A stretch of 57,384 nt of DNA from Herbinix sp. (GTDB lineage: Bacteria > Bacillota > Clostridia > Lachnospirales > Lachnospiraceae): assembly GCA_029256105.1 (NCBI GenBank), contig JAQSYO010000025.1, positions 1-57,384 of the forward strand, in the 5' to 3' direction. Position 1 is the first letter of the stretch. Every line of letters begins with the position of its first letter. Under the pieces are notes generated by a model. The model did no database searches and was not told the DNA's origin. It saw only the letters and a program-made list of their open reading frames with translations. The position numbers were made by a program, and so were the translations under genes. Shown here one piece after another: positions 46,573 through 56,160 of this stretch.

Positions 46573-47835
46573 ATGAAGGACAAATTATTACATACACCTG
46601 AGGGAGTTAGAGACATATATAATTCGGAATGTGCAACAAAATTAATGTTGCAGAGTAACCTCCATCATGTGCTTGGGCACTATGGCTTTCGAGATATCCA
46701 GACTCCAAGTTTTGAGTTTTTTGATATATTTAGTCAAGAACGTGGTACCGTAGCTTCAAAAGATATGTATAAGTTTTTTGATCGCGATGGAAATACTTTA
46801 GTGCTTCGACCGGATATTACACCTCCAATCGCACGATGTGCTGCAAAGTATTACAAAGAGGAAAGACTTCCAATCCGCTTATGCTATATTGGTAACACTT
46901 TTATTAATAACACCAGCTATCAGGGGAAATTAAAGGAAGTTACACAATTAGGTGCGGAGTTAATAAATGATGATAGTATTGAAGCGGATGCTGAAATGCT
47001 AGCCTTAACCATTGAATGCCTGATACAATCCGGTTTGAAAGAATTTCAAGTAGAAATCGGCGATGCTGATTTCTTTCGATCACTTGTTGAGGAAGCTGGA
47101 TTTTGGGATGAAGAAGAGATAAGTAATCTTAGACAATTAATCGCAAAGAAGAATATATTCGGTGTGGAAGAGATCATTAAAGCAAAGGACATGAGGAAAG
47201 AGCTTAAGGAAATCTTCTTAAAGATTTCGGAGTTGTTTGGCACACTAGACATCCTCGCTTATGCAAAAGGTCTTACAACAAATCCTAGAGCAGTGAAAGC
47301 GATTGAACGTTTGGAGAAGTTATACGAGATTATGAAGGAATACGGCTATGAAAATTATGTTTCCTTTGATCTTGGAATGCTAAGCCAATACAATTATTAT
47401 ACAGGAATTATATTCAAGGCATATACCTATGGAACTGGGGATGCGGTTGCAACTGGTGGTCGTTATGATAACTTGGTTGGTCAATTTGGGAAAGAAGCTC
47501 CGGCAATTGGTCTTGCAATTGTCATTGATCAATTAATGCTGGCATTATCAAGACAAAAGCTGTTACAAGAGCCTGAGGCGCAAGATACACTCATTATATA
47601 TCAGAAAAGCTACCGCAAGCAGGCAATTGCTTTGGCTAACCATTTTCGAATGGACGCAATCAATACTATTCTACAGAAGTCGAATGATGAATTAAAGCTG
47701 GAAGATTACCTTTCCTATGCAAAACGGATGAATATCGGAGGCATCTTATATCTGGATAATGATACTGAGATTAAGGTGATGGATATTACCGCAGGAACAA
47801 TGCAGGCTGCACCAATGCAGGAATTTTTACAATAG
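46573..47835 (+). CDS. hisZ: ATP phosphoribosyltransferase regulatory subunit HisZ
   Basis: 420 residues; a histidyl-tRNA synthetase paralogue without the aminoacylation role, which activates the short HisG. Opens MKDKLLHTPEGVRDIYN; class II motif 2-like LVLRPDITPPIARCA and late ATGGRYDNLVGQFGKEAPAIGLAI. The ATG is chosen by family alignment; upstream TTG/GTG codons lie on the RBS. HisZ rather than HisS because it heads a his operon and is followed by a short hisG. Confidence 0.93.
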   Translation: MKDKLLHTPEGVRDIYNSECATKLMLQSNLHHVLGHYGFRDIQTPSFEFFDIFSQERGTVASKDMYKFFDRDGNTLVLRPDITPPIARCAAKYYKEERLPIRLCYIGNTFINNTSYQGKLKEVTQLGAELINDDSIEADAEMLALTIECLIQSGLKEFQVEIGDADFFRSLVEEAGFWDEEEISNLRQLIAKKNIFGVEEIIKAKDMRKELKEIFLKISELFGTLDILAYAKGLTTNPRAVKAIERLEKLYEIMKEYGYENYVSFDLGMLSQYNYYTGIIFKAYTYGTGDAVATGGRYDNLVGQFGKEAPAIGLAIVIDQLMLALSRQKLLQEPEAQDTLIIYQKSYRKQAIALANHFRMDAINTILQKSNDELKLEDYLSYAKRMNIGGILYLDNDTEIKVMDITAGTMQAAPMQEFLQ

Positions 47836-47874
47836 GGTTCCCATTTGGTACATGATTAGAAAGGATGATTTTTG

Positions 47875-48510
47875 ATGAGATATATAACGATTGCGTTAGC
47901 AAAAGGTCGATTGGCGTTAAATACATTAGAAATGTTGGAAAAGATAGGAATATCCTGTGATGAAATCAAGGATAAAACCTCAAGAAAATTAATCTTTGTA
48001 AATGAAGAACTAAAGTTAAAATTCTTTCTAGCGAAAGCCAATGATGTTCCTACCTATGTGGAATACGGAGCCGCAGATATTGGAGTAGTTGGTAAAGATA
48101 CCATCCTGGAAGAGGGAAGGAAAATGTATGAGGTAGTAGATTTAGGTCTTGGCAAATGCAGAATATGCGTTGCAGGGCCTGCCTCTGCCAAAGAATTATT
48201 ACAGCATGGAGCATTAATCCGTGTTGCAACAAAATATCCGAATATTGCAAAGGATTACTTCAATAATAAAAAACATCAGACTGTTGAAATCATCAAGCTG
48301 AATGGTTCGATAGAATTAGCTCCGATAGTCGGACTGTCCGAGGTGATTGTTGACATCGTGGAGACGGGATCTACCCTCCGTGAGAATGGGTTGGAGGTAT
48401 TAGAGGAAATTTGCAATATATCTGCTCGTATGGTAGTTAATGAGGTCAGTATGAAGATGGAGCATGAGAGGATTACGAAGATTATTAAGGATTTGAAGGA
48501 TGCTTTGTAA
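47875..48510 (+). CDS. hisG: ATP phosphoribosyltransferase, short-form catalytic subunit
   Basis: First step of histidine synthesis (ATP plus PRPP). 211 residues, the short form that lacks the regulatory domain and needs HisZ. Starts [25 protein letters not shown]-binding region [19 protein letters not shown]. Start ATG after AAAGGATGATTTTTG; a TTG one codon upstream is rejected. It follows hisZ by 39 bp. Confidence 0.96.
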   Translation: MRYITIALAKGRLALNTLEMLEKIGISCDEIKDKTSRKLIFVNEELKLKFFLAKANDVPTYVEYGAADIGVVGKDTILEEGRKMYEVVDLGLGKCRICVAGPASAKELLQHGALIRVATKYPNIAKDYFNNKKHQTVEIIKLNGSIELAPIVGLSEVIVDIVETGSTLRENGLEVLEEICNISARMVVNEVSMKMEHERITKIIKDLKDAL

Positions 48511-48571
48511 TTCGTATAATATAATCAATTGACTCCATTAGATAAATGTACTGATAATAGGGGGACTCAAA

Positions 48572-48877
48572 ATGCCAAAATGTAAAAAATGTGATAATAA
48601 TTTTAAGTATATGCAAATTTTATGGTCTTCATGGTATGAACCAATAACCTGTAAAAGCTGTGGAACTAAACATTATGTAAAGCTTTCAACAAAAATAATT
48701 TATTGGATTTTATTACTGCTTATGTTAATTGCTATAAATTTTAATTTTTTTGATTTTGCAGGTAAAGTTGGTTCTATACTTCTAGGTATACTAATGGCAA
48801 TAATTATAATAGCCGTAATGCCATTCCTTGTGAAACTTAATACAAAAAAAGGAGATTATAAAAAGGGAGACAAATAA
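48572..48877 (+). CDS. Small zinc-ribbon membrane protein (TIGR04104-like)
   Basis: 101 residues. N-terminal CKKC (C4, C7) and CKSC (C32, C35) pairs spaced about 25 residues apart form a probable zinc ribbon, with WSSWYEPITCKSC between them. Two hydrophobic segments follow (about 46-63 and 67-87), then a Lys-rich tail. It resembles the cxxc_20_cxxc family of Firmicutes. Function unknown. It lies between hisG and hisD on the same strand, so it is probably expressed with the operon. Good RBS (GGGGGAC). Confidence 0.75.
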   Translation: MPKCKKCDNNFKYMQILWSSWYEPITCKSCGTKHYVKLSTKIIYWILLLLMLIAINFNFFDFAGKVGSILLGILMAIIIIAVMPFLVKLNTKKGDYKKGDK

Positions 48878-49039
48878 GCATATATCATAAGGGAATAAAA
48901 TAGAGTAAAAAAGAGTTTGTATACCATGTATCATGGTGCTGTATCAATACTCATAACTTAGATAGCTAATTATAATATAGATCCTATCTATAAGATCGAT
49001 TGAAAGTATAAGTTATATTACGAAGGGATGGATATATTT

Positions 49040-50329
49040 ATGAGAATGATTGAATTAAACTCGGAATCAAAGAAGAATATCCTAGAGGACTTATTAAAAA
49101 GAAGTCCCAATCAATATGATGAATATGCAAGTGTGGTAGCAGAAATCTTAAATGAAGTAAAAACAAATAAAGACCAGGCGTTATTTGCATATACGGAACG
49201 CTTTGATAAGTCAATTCTTACAAAGGAGACAATCCGAGTAACCCAGGAAGAAATCAAAGAGGCTTATCAAAAGGTTGATTCTGACGTAGTCGAGGTTATA
49301 CGAAAAGCGATAATTAATATTGAGTCTTATCATGCAAAACAAAAGCAATATAGTTGGTTTGATACTACCGAAAATGGAACTATTCTTGGGCAGAAGGTAA
49401 CTCCAATATCAGCAGTTGGGGTTTATGTGCCTGGAGGAAAAGCAGCCTATCCCTCCTCCGTACTTATGAATGTTATTCCGGCTAAAGTTGCAGGAGTAGG
49501 TCGAATTGCAATGACAACTCCACCCGGTAAAGATGGCAAAGTGAATGCAGGTACCTTAGTAGCAGCCAAAGAAGCGGGAGTAACAGAAATTTATAAAGTT
49601 GGTGGCGCACAGGCAATCGCAGCCTTAGCCTTTGGAACCGAAAGTATTCCTAAAGTTGATAAGATTGTTGGACCGGGAAATATTTATGTTGCTTTAGCCA
49701 AAAAGGCTGTTTACGGCCATGTTAGTATTGATTCAATTGCTGGACCTAGTGAAATCCTTGTTCTTGCTGATGAAACCGCAAATCCCAGGTACGTAGCAGC
49801 GGATTTATTATCCCAAGCGGAACACGATGAACTTGCTTCTGCAATTTTAATAACTACCAGTAAAGATTTAGCAGTGAAGGTATCAAAGGAAGTTGACCTA
49901 TTTGTAGAGCAACTATCTAGAAAAGAAATCCTTCAAAAATCCTTAGATAATTACGGATATATTATGATTGCAAAGGATATGACAGAGGCAATTGAAACAG
50001 CCAACGAAATTGCTTCTGAGCATTTAGAAATCATGACAAAGGATCCTTTCATGGTGATGACAAAGATAAAGAATGCCGGTGCAATCTTCATTGGGGAATA
50101 TTCCAGTGAACCATTAGGAGATTATATGGCAGGGCCAAATCATATATTACCTACCAATGGAACAGCCAAATTCTTCTCACCGTTAAGTGTAGATGATTTT
50201 ATTAAGAAATCCAGCATAATTTCATATTCCAGAGAAGCATTGGAACCAATTTATAAGGACATTGTAACTTTTGCTAATTCTGAAAGCTTAACTGCTCATG
50301 CAAATTCAATCTCAGTACGATTTGAGTAA
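49040..50329 (+). CDS. hisD: Histidinol dehydrogenase
   Basis: Catalyses the last two oxidations to histidine with NAD and Zn. 429 residues from ATG at 49040; an ATG at 49028 overlaps the RBS GAAGGG. Conserved: VYVPGGKAAYPSSVLMN, GGAQAIAALAFGT, VGPGNIYVALAKK, SIAGPSEILVLAD, LLSQAEHDELASAIL (Glu-His pair) and ASEHLEIMT. It follows the zinc-ribbon gene by about 160 bp. Confidence 0.96.
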   Translation: MRMIELNSESKKNILEDLLKRSPNQYDEYASVVAEILNEVKTNKDQALFAYTERFDKSILTKETIRVTQEEIKEAYQKVDSDVVEVIRKAIINIESYHAKQKQYSWFDTTENGTILGQKVTPISAVGVYVPGGKAAYPSSVLMNVIPAKVAGVGRIAMTTPPGKDGKVNAGTLVAAKEAGVTEIYKVGGAQAIAALAFGTESIPKVDKIVGPGNIYVALAKKAVYGHVSIDSIAGPSEILVLADETANPRYVAADLLSQAEHDELASAILITTSKDLAVKVSKEVDLFVEQLSRKEILQKSLDNYGYIMIAKDMTEAIETANEIASEHLEIMTKDPFMVMTKIKNAGAIFIGEYSSEPLGDYMAGPNHILPTNGTAKFFSPLSVDDFIKKSSIISYSREALEPIYKDIVTFANSESLTAHANSISVRFE

Positions 50330-50345
50330 ATGTAAGAAAAGAAGT

Positions 50346-50373
50346 TTGACATTTATTACTCATATTGTATAAT
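50346..50373 (+). promoter_or_regulatory. Internal promoter before hisB
   Basis: TTGACA, 16-bp spacer, TATAAT, 17 bp after the hisD stop codon. Its -10 is the first base block of an 88-bp tandem duplication. Confidence 0.75.
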
Positions 50374-50543
50374 GAAAGCGGAATGAGGAATCTGCAAGCT
50401 TGCTTGAAGATTACGATTGGAGTAACAAGATCATGAACATGCAATTTGTTCATGATATAATGAAAGCGGAATGAGGAATCTGCAAGCTTGCTTGAAGATT
50501 GCGATTGGAGTAACAAGATCATGAACGTTATCTGTTCATGGTA
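50368..50543 (+). repeat. 88-bp tandem duplication in the hisD-hisB gap
   Basis: Copies start at 50368 and 50456. The first about 70 bases differ at only one position; the last 18 differ more but keep the same hairpin (atgaac...gttcat). Each copy begins with TATAATGAAAGCGG and contains the palindrome GCAAGCTTGC. A third TATAAA follows at the end of copy 2. Confidence 0.95.
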
Positions 50544-50573
50544 TAAATAAATAATACAGGAAGGATAAGTCTG

Positions 50574-51167
50574 ATGATTAGCAGAAGTACGATAATTGAT
50601 CGTAAAACAAAGGAAACTGAGATTAACATGGAGTTTAATGTTGATGGAAGCGGTAAAACCCAGATTGAAACAGGAATTGGTTTTTTCAATCATATGTTGG
50701 ACAGCTTTACAAGACATGGATTTTTTGATATGAAATTATCCGTAAAAGGAGATTTGTATGTTGATTCTCATCATACCGTAGAGGATACTGGAATTGTTCT
50801 AGGTCAGGCAATTAAAAGTGCTTTAGGAGACAAGCAGGGAATTAAACGTTATGGATCCTTTATTCTTCCGATGGATGAGACCCTTGTTCTTTGTGCGATT
50901 GATTTATCCGGTCGGCCTTATCTAGCTTATGATATTGAATTCTCCACGGATAAAGTAGGTTATATGGAGACAGAGTTAGTGAAAGAATTCTTTTATGCGG
51001 TTTCTTATTCAGCCGGAATGAATTTACATATTAAGTTATTGAGTGGTGGTAATAACCATCACATTATTGAGGCGACCTTCAAAGCCTTTGCAAAGGCGCT
51101 GGATGAAGCTTGTAGTTTTGATGAACGTATTCAGGGTGTATTATCTACAAAGGGTACCATCGACTAA
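50574..51167 (+). CDS. hisB: Imidazoleglycerol-phosphate dehydratase
   Basis: 197 residues, the monofunctional form without the histidinol phosphatase domain. Metal-binding motifs are GFFNHMLDSFTRHGFFD, VDSHHTVEDTGIVLG, PMDETLVLCAIDLSGRP, GGNNHHIIEATFKAFA. Start ATG after AGGAAGG. It is preceded by its own promoter and an unusual 88-bp duplication. Confidence 0.97.
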   Translation: MISRSTIIDRKTKETEINMEFNVDGSGKTQIETGIGFFNHMLDSFTRHGFFDMKLSVKGDLYVDSHHTVEDTGIVLGQAIKSALGDKQGIKRYGSFILPMDETLVLCAIDLSGRPYLAYDIEFSTDKVGYMETELVKEFFYAVSYSAGMNLHIKLLSGGNNHHIIEATFKAFAKALDEACSFDERIQGVLSTKGTID

Positions 51168-51200
51168 AAATAGAACGTAGCAGAAAGGCAAAGGTGCTTC

Positions 51201-51929
51201 ATGAAATTATTCCCCGCGATCGATATTAAAAATGGACAGTGCGTAAGACTGAGACAAGGAAGTTTTCAGGATGTTTTAGTATATTCTGATATACCTTTAA
51301 AAATAGCAAAGCAATGGGAAGCTTCAGGAGCTTCCTTTATCCATATTGTCGACTTGGATGGTGCCTTAGTTGGTCACTCAGTAAATGATGAGGTCATCAA
51401 ATCTATTGTGTCTGAAGTGAAAATTCCGATACAAGTAGGCGGTGGTATCCGAACGATTAAGGATATCGAAAGCAAGTTAGATTTGGGGGTAGAACGTGTA
51501 ATTATTGGAACTAAGGCAGTAAAGGACCCTGCATTTATCAAGGAAGCGATTTCTACCTTTGGCTCCAAACGAATTGTGATTGGAATAGATGCTAAGGATG
51601 GGATGGTAGCCATTGAAGGCTGGGAAAAGGTTAGCAATTATCAGGCAGTTACCTTAGCTTTAGAGATGAAAAAATACGGTGTTAAAACCATTGTATATAC
51701 AGATATATCGAAGGATGGCATGCTTCAGGGACCGAATATCTCTCATACAAAGGAAATGGTTCAAACAACCGGACTAAATATAATTGCCTCCGGTGGTGTT
51801 TCCTCCTTAAAAGACCTTGAGATGCTAGAAGAAATTGAAGTTTATGGTGCAATTGTTGGGAAAGCCTTGTATGAAAATAGAATTGATTTGAAAAAAGCAG
51901 TGAATTTATTTGAAAAGAAAACCGTATAA
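51201..51929 (+). CDS. hisA: ProFAR isomerase HisA
   Basis: (beta-alpha)8-barrel isomerase, 242 residues. Catalytic Asp8 in FPAIDIKNGQCVRLRQG and the second Asp in IVYTDISKDGMLQGPN; phosphate-binding VGGGIRTIKD and IASGGVSSLKD. These motifs are intact here, in contrast to the HisF-like domain of the next gene. It is 33 bp after hisB. RBS AAAGGCAAAGG. Confidence 0.97.
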   Translation: MKLFPAIDIKNGQCVRLRQGSFQDVLVYSDIPLKIAKQWEASGASFIHIVDLDGALVGHSVNDEVIKSIVSEVKIPIQVGGGIRTIKDIESKLDLGVERVIIGTKAVKDPAFIKEAISTFGSKRIVIGIDAKDGMVAIEGWEKVSNYQAVTLALEMKKYGVKTIVYTDISKDGMLQGPNISHTKEMVQTTGLNIIASGGVSSLKDLEMLEEIEVYGAIVGKALYENRIDLKKAVNLFEKKTV

Positions 51930-51999
51930 ATTAAAACATAAGTAAATTATAATAATCACCGTACAACTGAACCATATTACGCAGGAGGTATAAATACAA

Positions 52000-53268
52000 A
52001 TGTCTTACAAAAAAATCATCCCTTATATTAATGCGGAAAACGAAATACCTGCTAATGTTTTAAAGTTAGCGAAAATTTATTCGTATGGGGGAGCAGACGA
52101 GCTGTTAATTTATAACTATTCAAAGGATACAAAATCCAGAGAAGAATTCTTATCCCTAGCGAAAGAGTTGGCTAAAGAAATTGACATACCCTTTATTGTC
52201 GGTAGTTATATGGAACGGTTAGAGGATGTAAAAAAAGCAATTTATACCGGAGCTACTGCGGTTATGATAAAATACTCCCAATTAGAAAATAAACTTTTGT
52301 TTAAAGAAGCAACAGAACGCTTTGGTTCTGAAAAAATCATGGGTGAAGTCGATATGATTGAGTGTATGGATTCCGATGGTGAAAATGTTTGTGATACTTT
52401 ATTGAAATATAACGTCGGGACTGTACTGTTAAAACATGTTGCGTTATCTGCATATTCAAAGGAAAAAATAGATAGTACTCCTATTCCAATTATCATTCGT
52501 GACAGTCTGGTACGGAATGATATTAGCAGTCTGTTTACCTTATCTAATGTCAATGGTGTCTCCACCAATTTCTTCGAAAATAAAGATATCATGAAGGCAA
52601 AACAAGCGCTGAAAGCAGCAAATATTGAGGTTAATACCTTTGAGAGTAAGATTGCATTTTCTGAATTCAAATTAGATTCAAGTGGCTTAATCCCTGTTAT
52701 CGTTCAAGATTATCGGTCTCAGGAAGTATTAATGCTTGCGTATATGAATGAGGAAGCTTATAATAAGACTATTGTCAGTGGACAAATGACTTATTATTCC
52801 AGAAGTCGAAGCCAGCTATGGTTAAAAGGCGAGACCTCAGGTCACTTCCAATACGTGAAGGAATTGACCTTGGATTGTGATAATGATACCATTTTGGCCA
52901 AAGTGTTACAAGTTGGACCTGCATGCCATACAGGAAGTAAAACTTGCTTTTTCAATAATTTAGTGAAGAAGGAGTATAAAAATTCCGATCCATTCCATGT
53001 ATTTAAGGATGTGTATGACGTAATTCTTGACCGAAAAGTGAATCCGAAGGAAGGTTCTTATACGAACTATTTATTTGATAAGGGAATTGATAAAATCCTT
53101 AAAAAATGTGGTGAAGAATCAGCGGAGATTATTATAGCCGCCAAAAATCCCGGCGCAGAGGAGCTACGCTATGAGGTTGCAGATTATCTCTATCATATGA
53201 TGGTGCTGATGGCAGAATGTGGTCTAGATTGGGAAGACATCACGTCAGAGCTGGCACATAGAAAATAA
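52000..53268 (+). CDS. hisIE: HisF-like (degenerate) / PRA-CH / PRA-PH fusion
   Basis: 422 residues in three parts. Residues 1 to about 215 look like a HisF barrel ([46 protein letters not shown]), but the catalytic Asp11 of HisF (CLDV) is Asn11, the phosphate-binding GGGI is GSYM, and the C-terminal GG motifs are missing. Residues about 225-320 are HisI ([34 protein letters not shown]) and about 330-422 HisE ([38 protein letters not shown]), both intact. So cyclohydrolase and pyrophosphatase activity are expected, and HisF activity is not. RBS GCAGGAGG. hisH and a canonical hisF are not in this window. Confidence 0.92.
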   Translation: MSYKKIIPYINAENEIPANVLKLAKIYSYGGADELLIYNYSKDTKSREEFLSLAKELAKEIDIPFIVGSYMERLEDVKKAIYTGATAVMIKYSQLENKLLFKEATERFGSEKIMGEVDMIECMDSDGENVCDTLLKYNVGTVLLKHVALSAYSKEKIDSTPIPIIIRDSLVRNDISSLFTLSNVNGVSTNFFENKDIMKAKQALKAANIEVNTFESKIAFSEFKLDSSGLIPVIVQDYRSQEVLMLAYMNEEAYNKTIVSGQMTYYSRSRSQLWLKGETSGHFQYVKELTLDCDNDTILAKVLQVGPACHTGSKTCFFNNLVKKEYKNSDPFHVFKDVYDVILDRKVNPKEGSYTNYLFDKGIDKILKKCGEESAEIIIAAKNPGAEELRYEVADYLYHMMVLMAECGLDWEDITSELAHRK

Positions 53269-53307
53269 AAGAATTTTAAAGTGATTATAATATAGGAGGC
53301 AATTAAC

Positions 53308-55950
53308 GTGCAAACATACGGTGTAAATGAATTGAGAAAAATGTTCCTTGAATTTTTTGAAAGTAAGGGACATCTAGCTTTAAATAGTTTTCCACTGGTA
53401 CCCCATAACGATAATAGTTTATTATTAATCAATTCCGGTATGGCACCCTTAAAGCCATATTTTACCGGACAGGAGATACCACCAAGAAATCGTGTTACTA
53501 CCTGCCAAAAGTGTATCCGTACCGGCGATATTGAGAATGTCGGCAAAACAGCAAGGCATGGTACTTTCTTTGAAATGCTTGGAAACTTCTCCTTTGGAGA
53601 TTATTTTAAACATGAAGCAATTGCATGGTCTTGGGAATTTATGACCGAGGTAGTTGGGATTGATAAAAATCGTTTATATCCTTCTGTTTATGAAAAAGAT
53701 GATGAAGCCTTTGAAATCTGGAATAAGGAAATTGGAATTGCGCCGGAAAATATTTTCCGTATGGGTAAAGCAGATAATTTCTGGGAACATGGTGCAGGTC
53801 CCTGCGGTCCTTGCTCAGAGATTTATTATGATCGTGGTGAGAAATACGGTTGTGGCAAAGAAGGCTGTACGGTTGGTTGTGATTGTGACCGTTATGTTGA
53901 GGTATGGAATAATGTGTTTACTCAGTTTAATGGAGACGGTAACGGCAATTATACAGAACTAGAGAATAAGAATATCGATACCGGTATGGGTCTTGAGAGA
54001 CTTGCGATTGTAGTTCAAGATGTTGCCTCGATCTTTGATATAGACACGATGAAGGCAATCAGAGATAAGGTATGCCAGCTTGCAAAGGTAACCTATCAAA
54101 CTGATTCGAAAAAAGACGTATCAATCCGTTTGATTACGGATCATATCCGTTCGGTAACCTTTATGGCTTCCGATGGTATTATACCTTCCAATGAAGGTAG
54201 AGGTTATGTGTTCCGTAGATTACTCCGTCGTGCTGCTAGACATGGAAGATTACTTGGAATCCAGGGCAGATTCTTAGCTGACCTAGCGAAAACAGTAATC
54301 CAAGAATCTAAGGATGGTTATCCTGAATTAGAGGATAAGAAAGAATATATCTTAAAGCTTCTTGCAATTGAAGAAGAAAAGTTTAATAAAACCATTGACC
54401 AAGGCTTAACTATTCTTGCTGAGATGGAAAAAGAAATGGAAAAGAAGAATTTAAAGGCGCTTCCTGGTGAAGATGTATTCAAGCTTTATGATACCTATGG
54501 TTTTCCGATTGATTTAACGAAAGAAATTCTTGAGGAAAAGGGCTTTGAAGTAGATGAAATAGGCTTTAAGGAAGCAATGGAGGTTCAACGTGTAACAGCG
54601 AGAAGTGCAAGAGGAACCACCAATTACATGGGTGCTGAAGAAACGGTATATCAACAGATTGATCCAAGCATTACCTCTTCCTTTGTTGGATATGATAATC
54701 TTAGTTATCCATCTGTAATTAGCGTGCTAACAACGGAAACAGAACTTGCCTCTGAGTTAATTGCAGGACAAAAGGGTACTATACTAGTGAAAGAAACTCC
54801 TTTCTATGCTACCAGCGGTGGTCAAGCAGCAGATATCGGTATTATAACAACCGTAGATGCAGAATTTGAAGTAGAAGATACTATCAAGCTTCAAGGTGGT
54901 AAAATTGGTCATGTAGGTACTGTTACAAAAGGTATCTTTAAAGTCAATGAAAAGGTTAATCTTCAAGTTGATGCTAAACAAAGAACAGCAACAGCAAAGA
55001 ACCATAGTGCAACCCATTTATTACAAAAGGCATTAAGAACAGTACTTGGCACACATGTGGAGCAAGCAGGCTCATTAGTAACCGTGGATCGTTTGCGATT
55101 TGACTTTACACATTTCTCTGCTTTAACTGCAGAAGAAATTAACACAGTAGAAACATTGGTGAATGAGCAAATTGAGAACAACCTGCCCGTAAGTACTAAG
55201 GTTACTAATATTGAGGAAGCGAAAAAAGAAGGCGCAATGGCGCTCTTTGGTGAGAAATACTCCAGTGATGTACGAGTTGTCACTATGGGAGATTACAGCA
55301 AGGAGCTTTGCGGTGGAACGCATGTAGGCAATACAGGAGTAATTACCGTATTTAAGATTTTATCCGAGACAGGCATTGCAGCTGGTGTAAGAAGAATAGA
55401 AGCCTTGACAGGTAATGGTGTATTTGCCTATTACAAAGAGTTGGAGAATGAGTTAAATACTGCAGCCAGAACAGCAAAGGCAGAGCCTTCCGGGTTAACC
55501 AGTAGAATTGAAGGATTTTTGGAAGAAATCAAACTTTTAAAATCAGAAAATGATAAATTAAAGAGCAAATTAGCGAACAATTCCCTTGGTGATGTTATGA
55601 ACCAGGTAATCGAGGTTAAGGGTGTGAAATTACTTTCGGTTAAGTTACCGGATGTAGACATGAACGAACTTCGAAATCTGGGTGATCAGTTAAAGGATAA
55701 ATTAGGAGAAGGCGTTATTATACTTGCCTCTGCTACGGCACCGGATAAAGTAAACTTACTTGCGATGGCAACGGATGGTGCTATGAAGCAAGGTGCACAT
55801 GCCGGTAATATTATTAAAGAACTTGCTACCCTTGTTGGAGGCGGCGGCGGTGGAAGACCGAATATGGCGCAGGCAGGTGGAAAATCTGCTGCAGGAATCG
55901 ATGCTGTTATAGAGAAATCCAAAGAAGTTCTAAATTCACAATTAAAGTAA
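53308..55950 (+). CDS. alaS: Alanyl-tRNA synthetase
   Basis: 880 residues, full length. GTG start with TAGGAGG upstream. Aminoacylation domain (FLEFFESKGH, RHGTFFEMLGNFSFGDYFK), an unusual Cys-rich insertion typical of bacterial AlaRS (CGKEGCTVGCDCD), editing domain with NHSATHLLQKAL and CGGTHVGNTGV, and the C-terminal C-Ala domain ending GGGGGGRPNMAQAGGK. It follows hisIE by 39 bp, so it may be partly read from the his operon. Confidence 0.98.
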   Translation: MQTYGVNELRKMFLEFFESKGHLALNSFPLVPHNDNSLLLINSGMAPLKPYFTGQEIPPRNRVTTCQKCIRTGDIENVGKTARHGTFFEMLGNFSFGDYFKHEAIAWSWEFMTEVVGIDKNRLYPSVYEKDDEAFEIWNKEIGIAPENIFRMGKADNFWEHGAGPCGPCSEIYYDRGEKYGCGKEGCTVGCDCDRYVEVWNNVFTQFNGDGNGNYTELENKNIDTGMGLERLAIVVQDVASIFDIDTMKAIRDKVCQLAKVTYQTDSKKDVSIRLITDHIRSVTFMASDGIIPSNEGRGYVFRRLLRRAARHGRLLGIQGRFLADLAKTVIQESKDGYPELEDKKEYILKLLAIEEEKFNKTIDQGLTILAEMEKEMEKKNLKALPGEDVFKLYDTYGFPIDLTKEILEEKGFEVDEIGFKEAMEVQRVTARSARGTTNYMGAEETVYQQIDPSITSSFVGYDNLSYPSVISVLTTETELASELIAGQKGTILVKETPFYATSGGQAADIGIITTVDAEFEVEDTIKLQGGKIGHVGTVTKGIFKVNEKVNLQVDAKQRTATAKNHSATHLLQKALRTVLGTHVEQAGSLVTVDRLRFDFTHFSALTAEEINTVETLVNEQIENNLPVSTKVTNIEEAKKEGAMALFGEKYSSDVRVVTMGDYSKELCGGTHVGNTGVITVFKILSETGIAAGVRRIEALTGNGVFAYYKELENELNTAARTAKAEPSGLTSRIEGFLEEIKLLKSENDKLKSKLANNSLGDVMNQVIEVKGVKLLSVKLPDVDMNELRNLGDQLKDKLGEGVIILASATAPDKVNLLAMATDGAMKQGAHAGNIIKELATLVGGGGGGRPNMAQAGGKSAAGIDAVIEKSKEVLNSQLK

Positions 55951-55992
55951 TCATTACTCGAAACGATTAGATTAGGATTATGTTTTATAGGA

Positions 55993-56077
55993 AGCCCCCT
56001 TAATTTGAACGGTACCTCCAAATGATAGTTATATTCTTGTATTATTTGGTGTATTGTTCAAACCAAGGGGCTTTTTT
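55993..56077 (+). terminator. Terminator after alaS
   Basis: A long interrupted stem: AAGCCCCCTT with AAGGGGCTT, then TTTGAAC with GTTCAAA and CCAAAT with ATTTGG inward, followed by six Ts. Confidence 0.85.
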
Positions 56078-56160
56078 AGAATTTTACGGTTGTTGTAAAG
56101 GTTAGAATCTGTAAATTTAATGTTGTTGAAAATTCAACTATACTGAAAAAATAAATACAC

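Noticed and set aside
50430..50455. LexA box in the his palindrome (gaacatgcaatttgttc)
   Set aside because: The half-sites match but are too far apart for a LexA box.
50274..50717. 147-residue minus-strand ORF over the 88-bp duplication
   Set aside because: It spans the hisD end, the promoter repeat and the hisB start; the internal protein repeat is only the DNA duplication read in reverse.
53269..53307. T-box leader for alaS
   Set aside because: Only 39 bp separate it from hisIE, and no T-box sequence (AGGGTGGNACCGCG) is present there or before hisZ.
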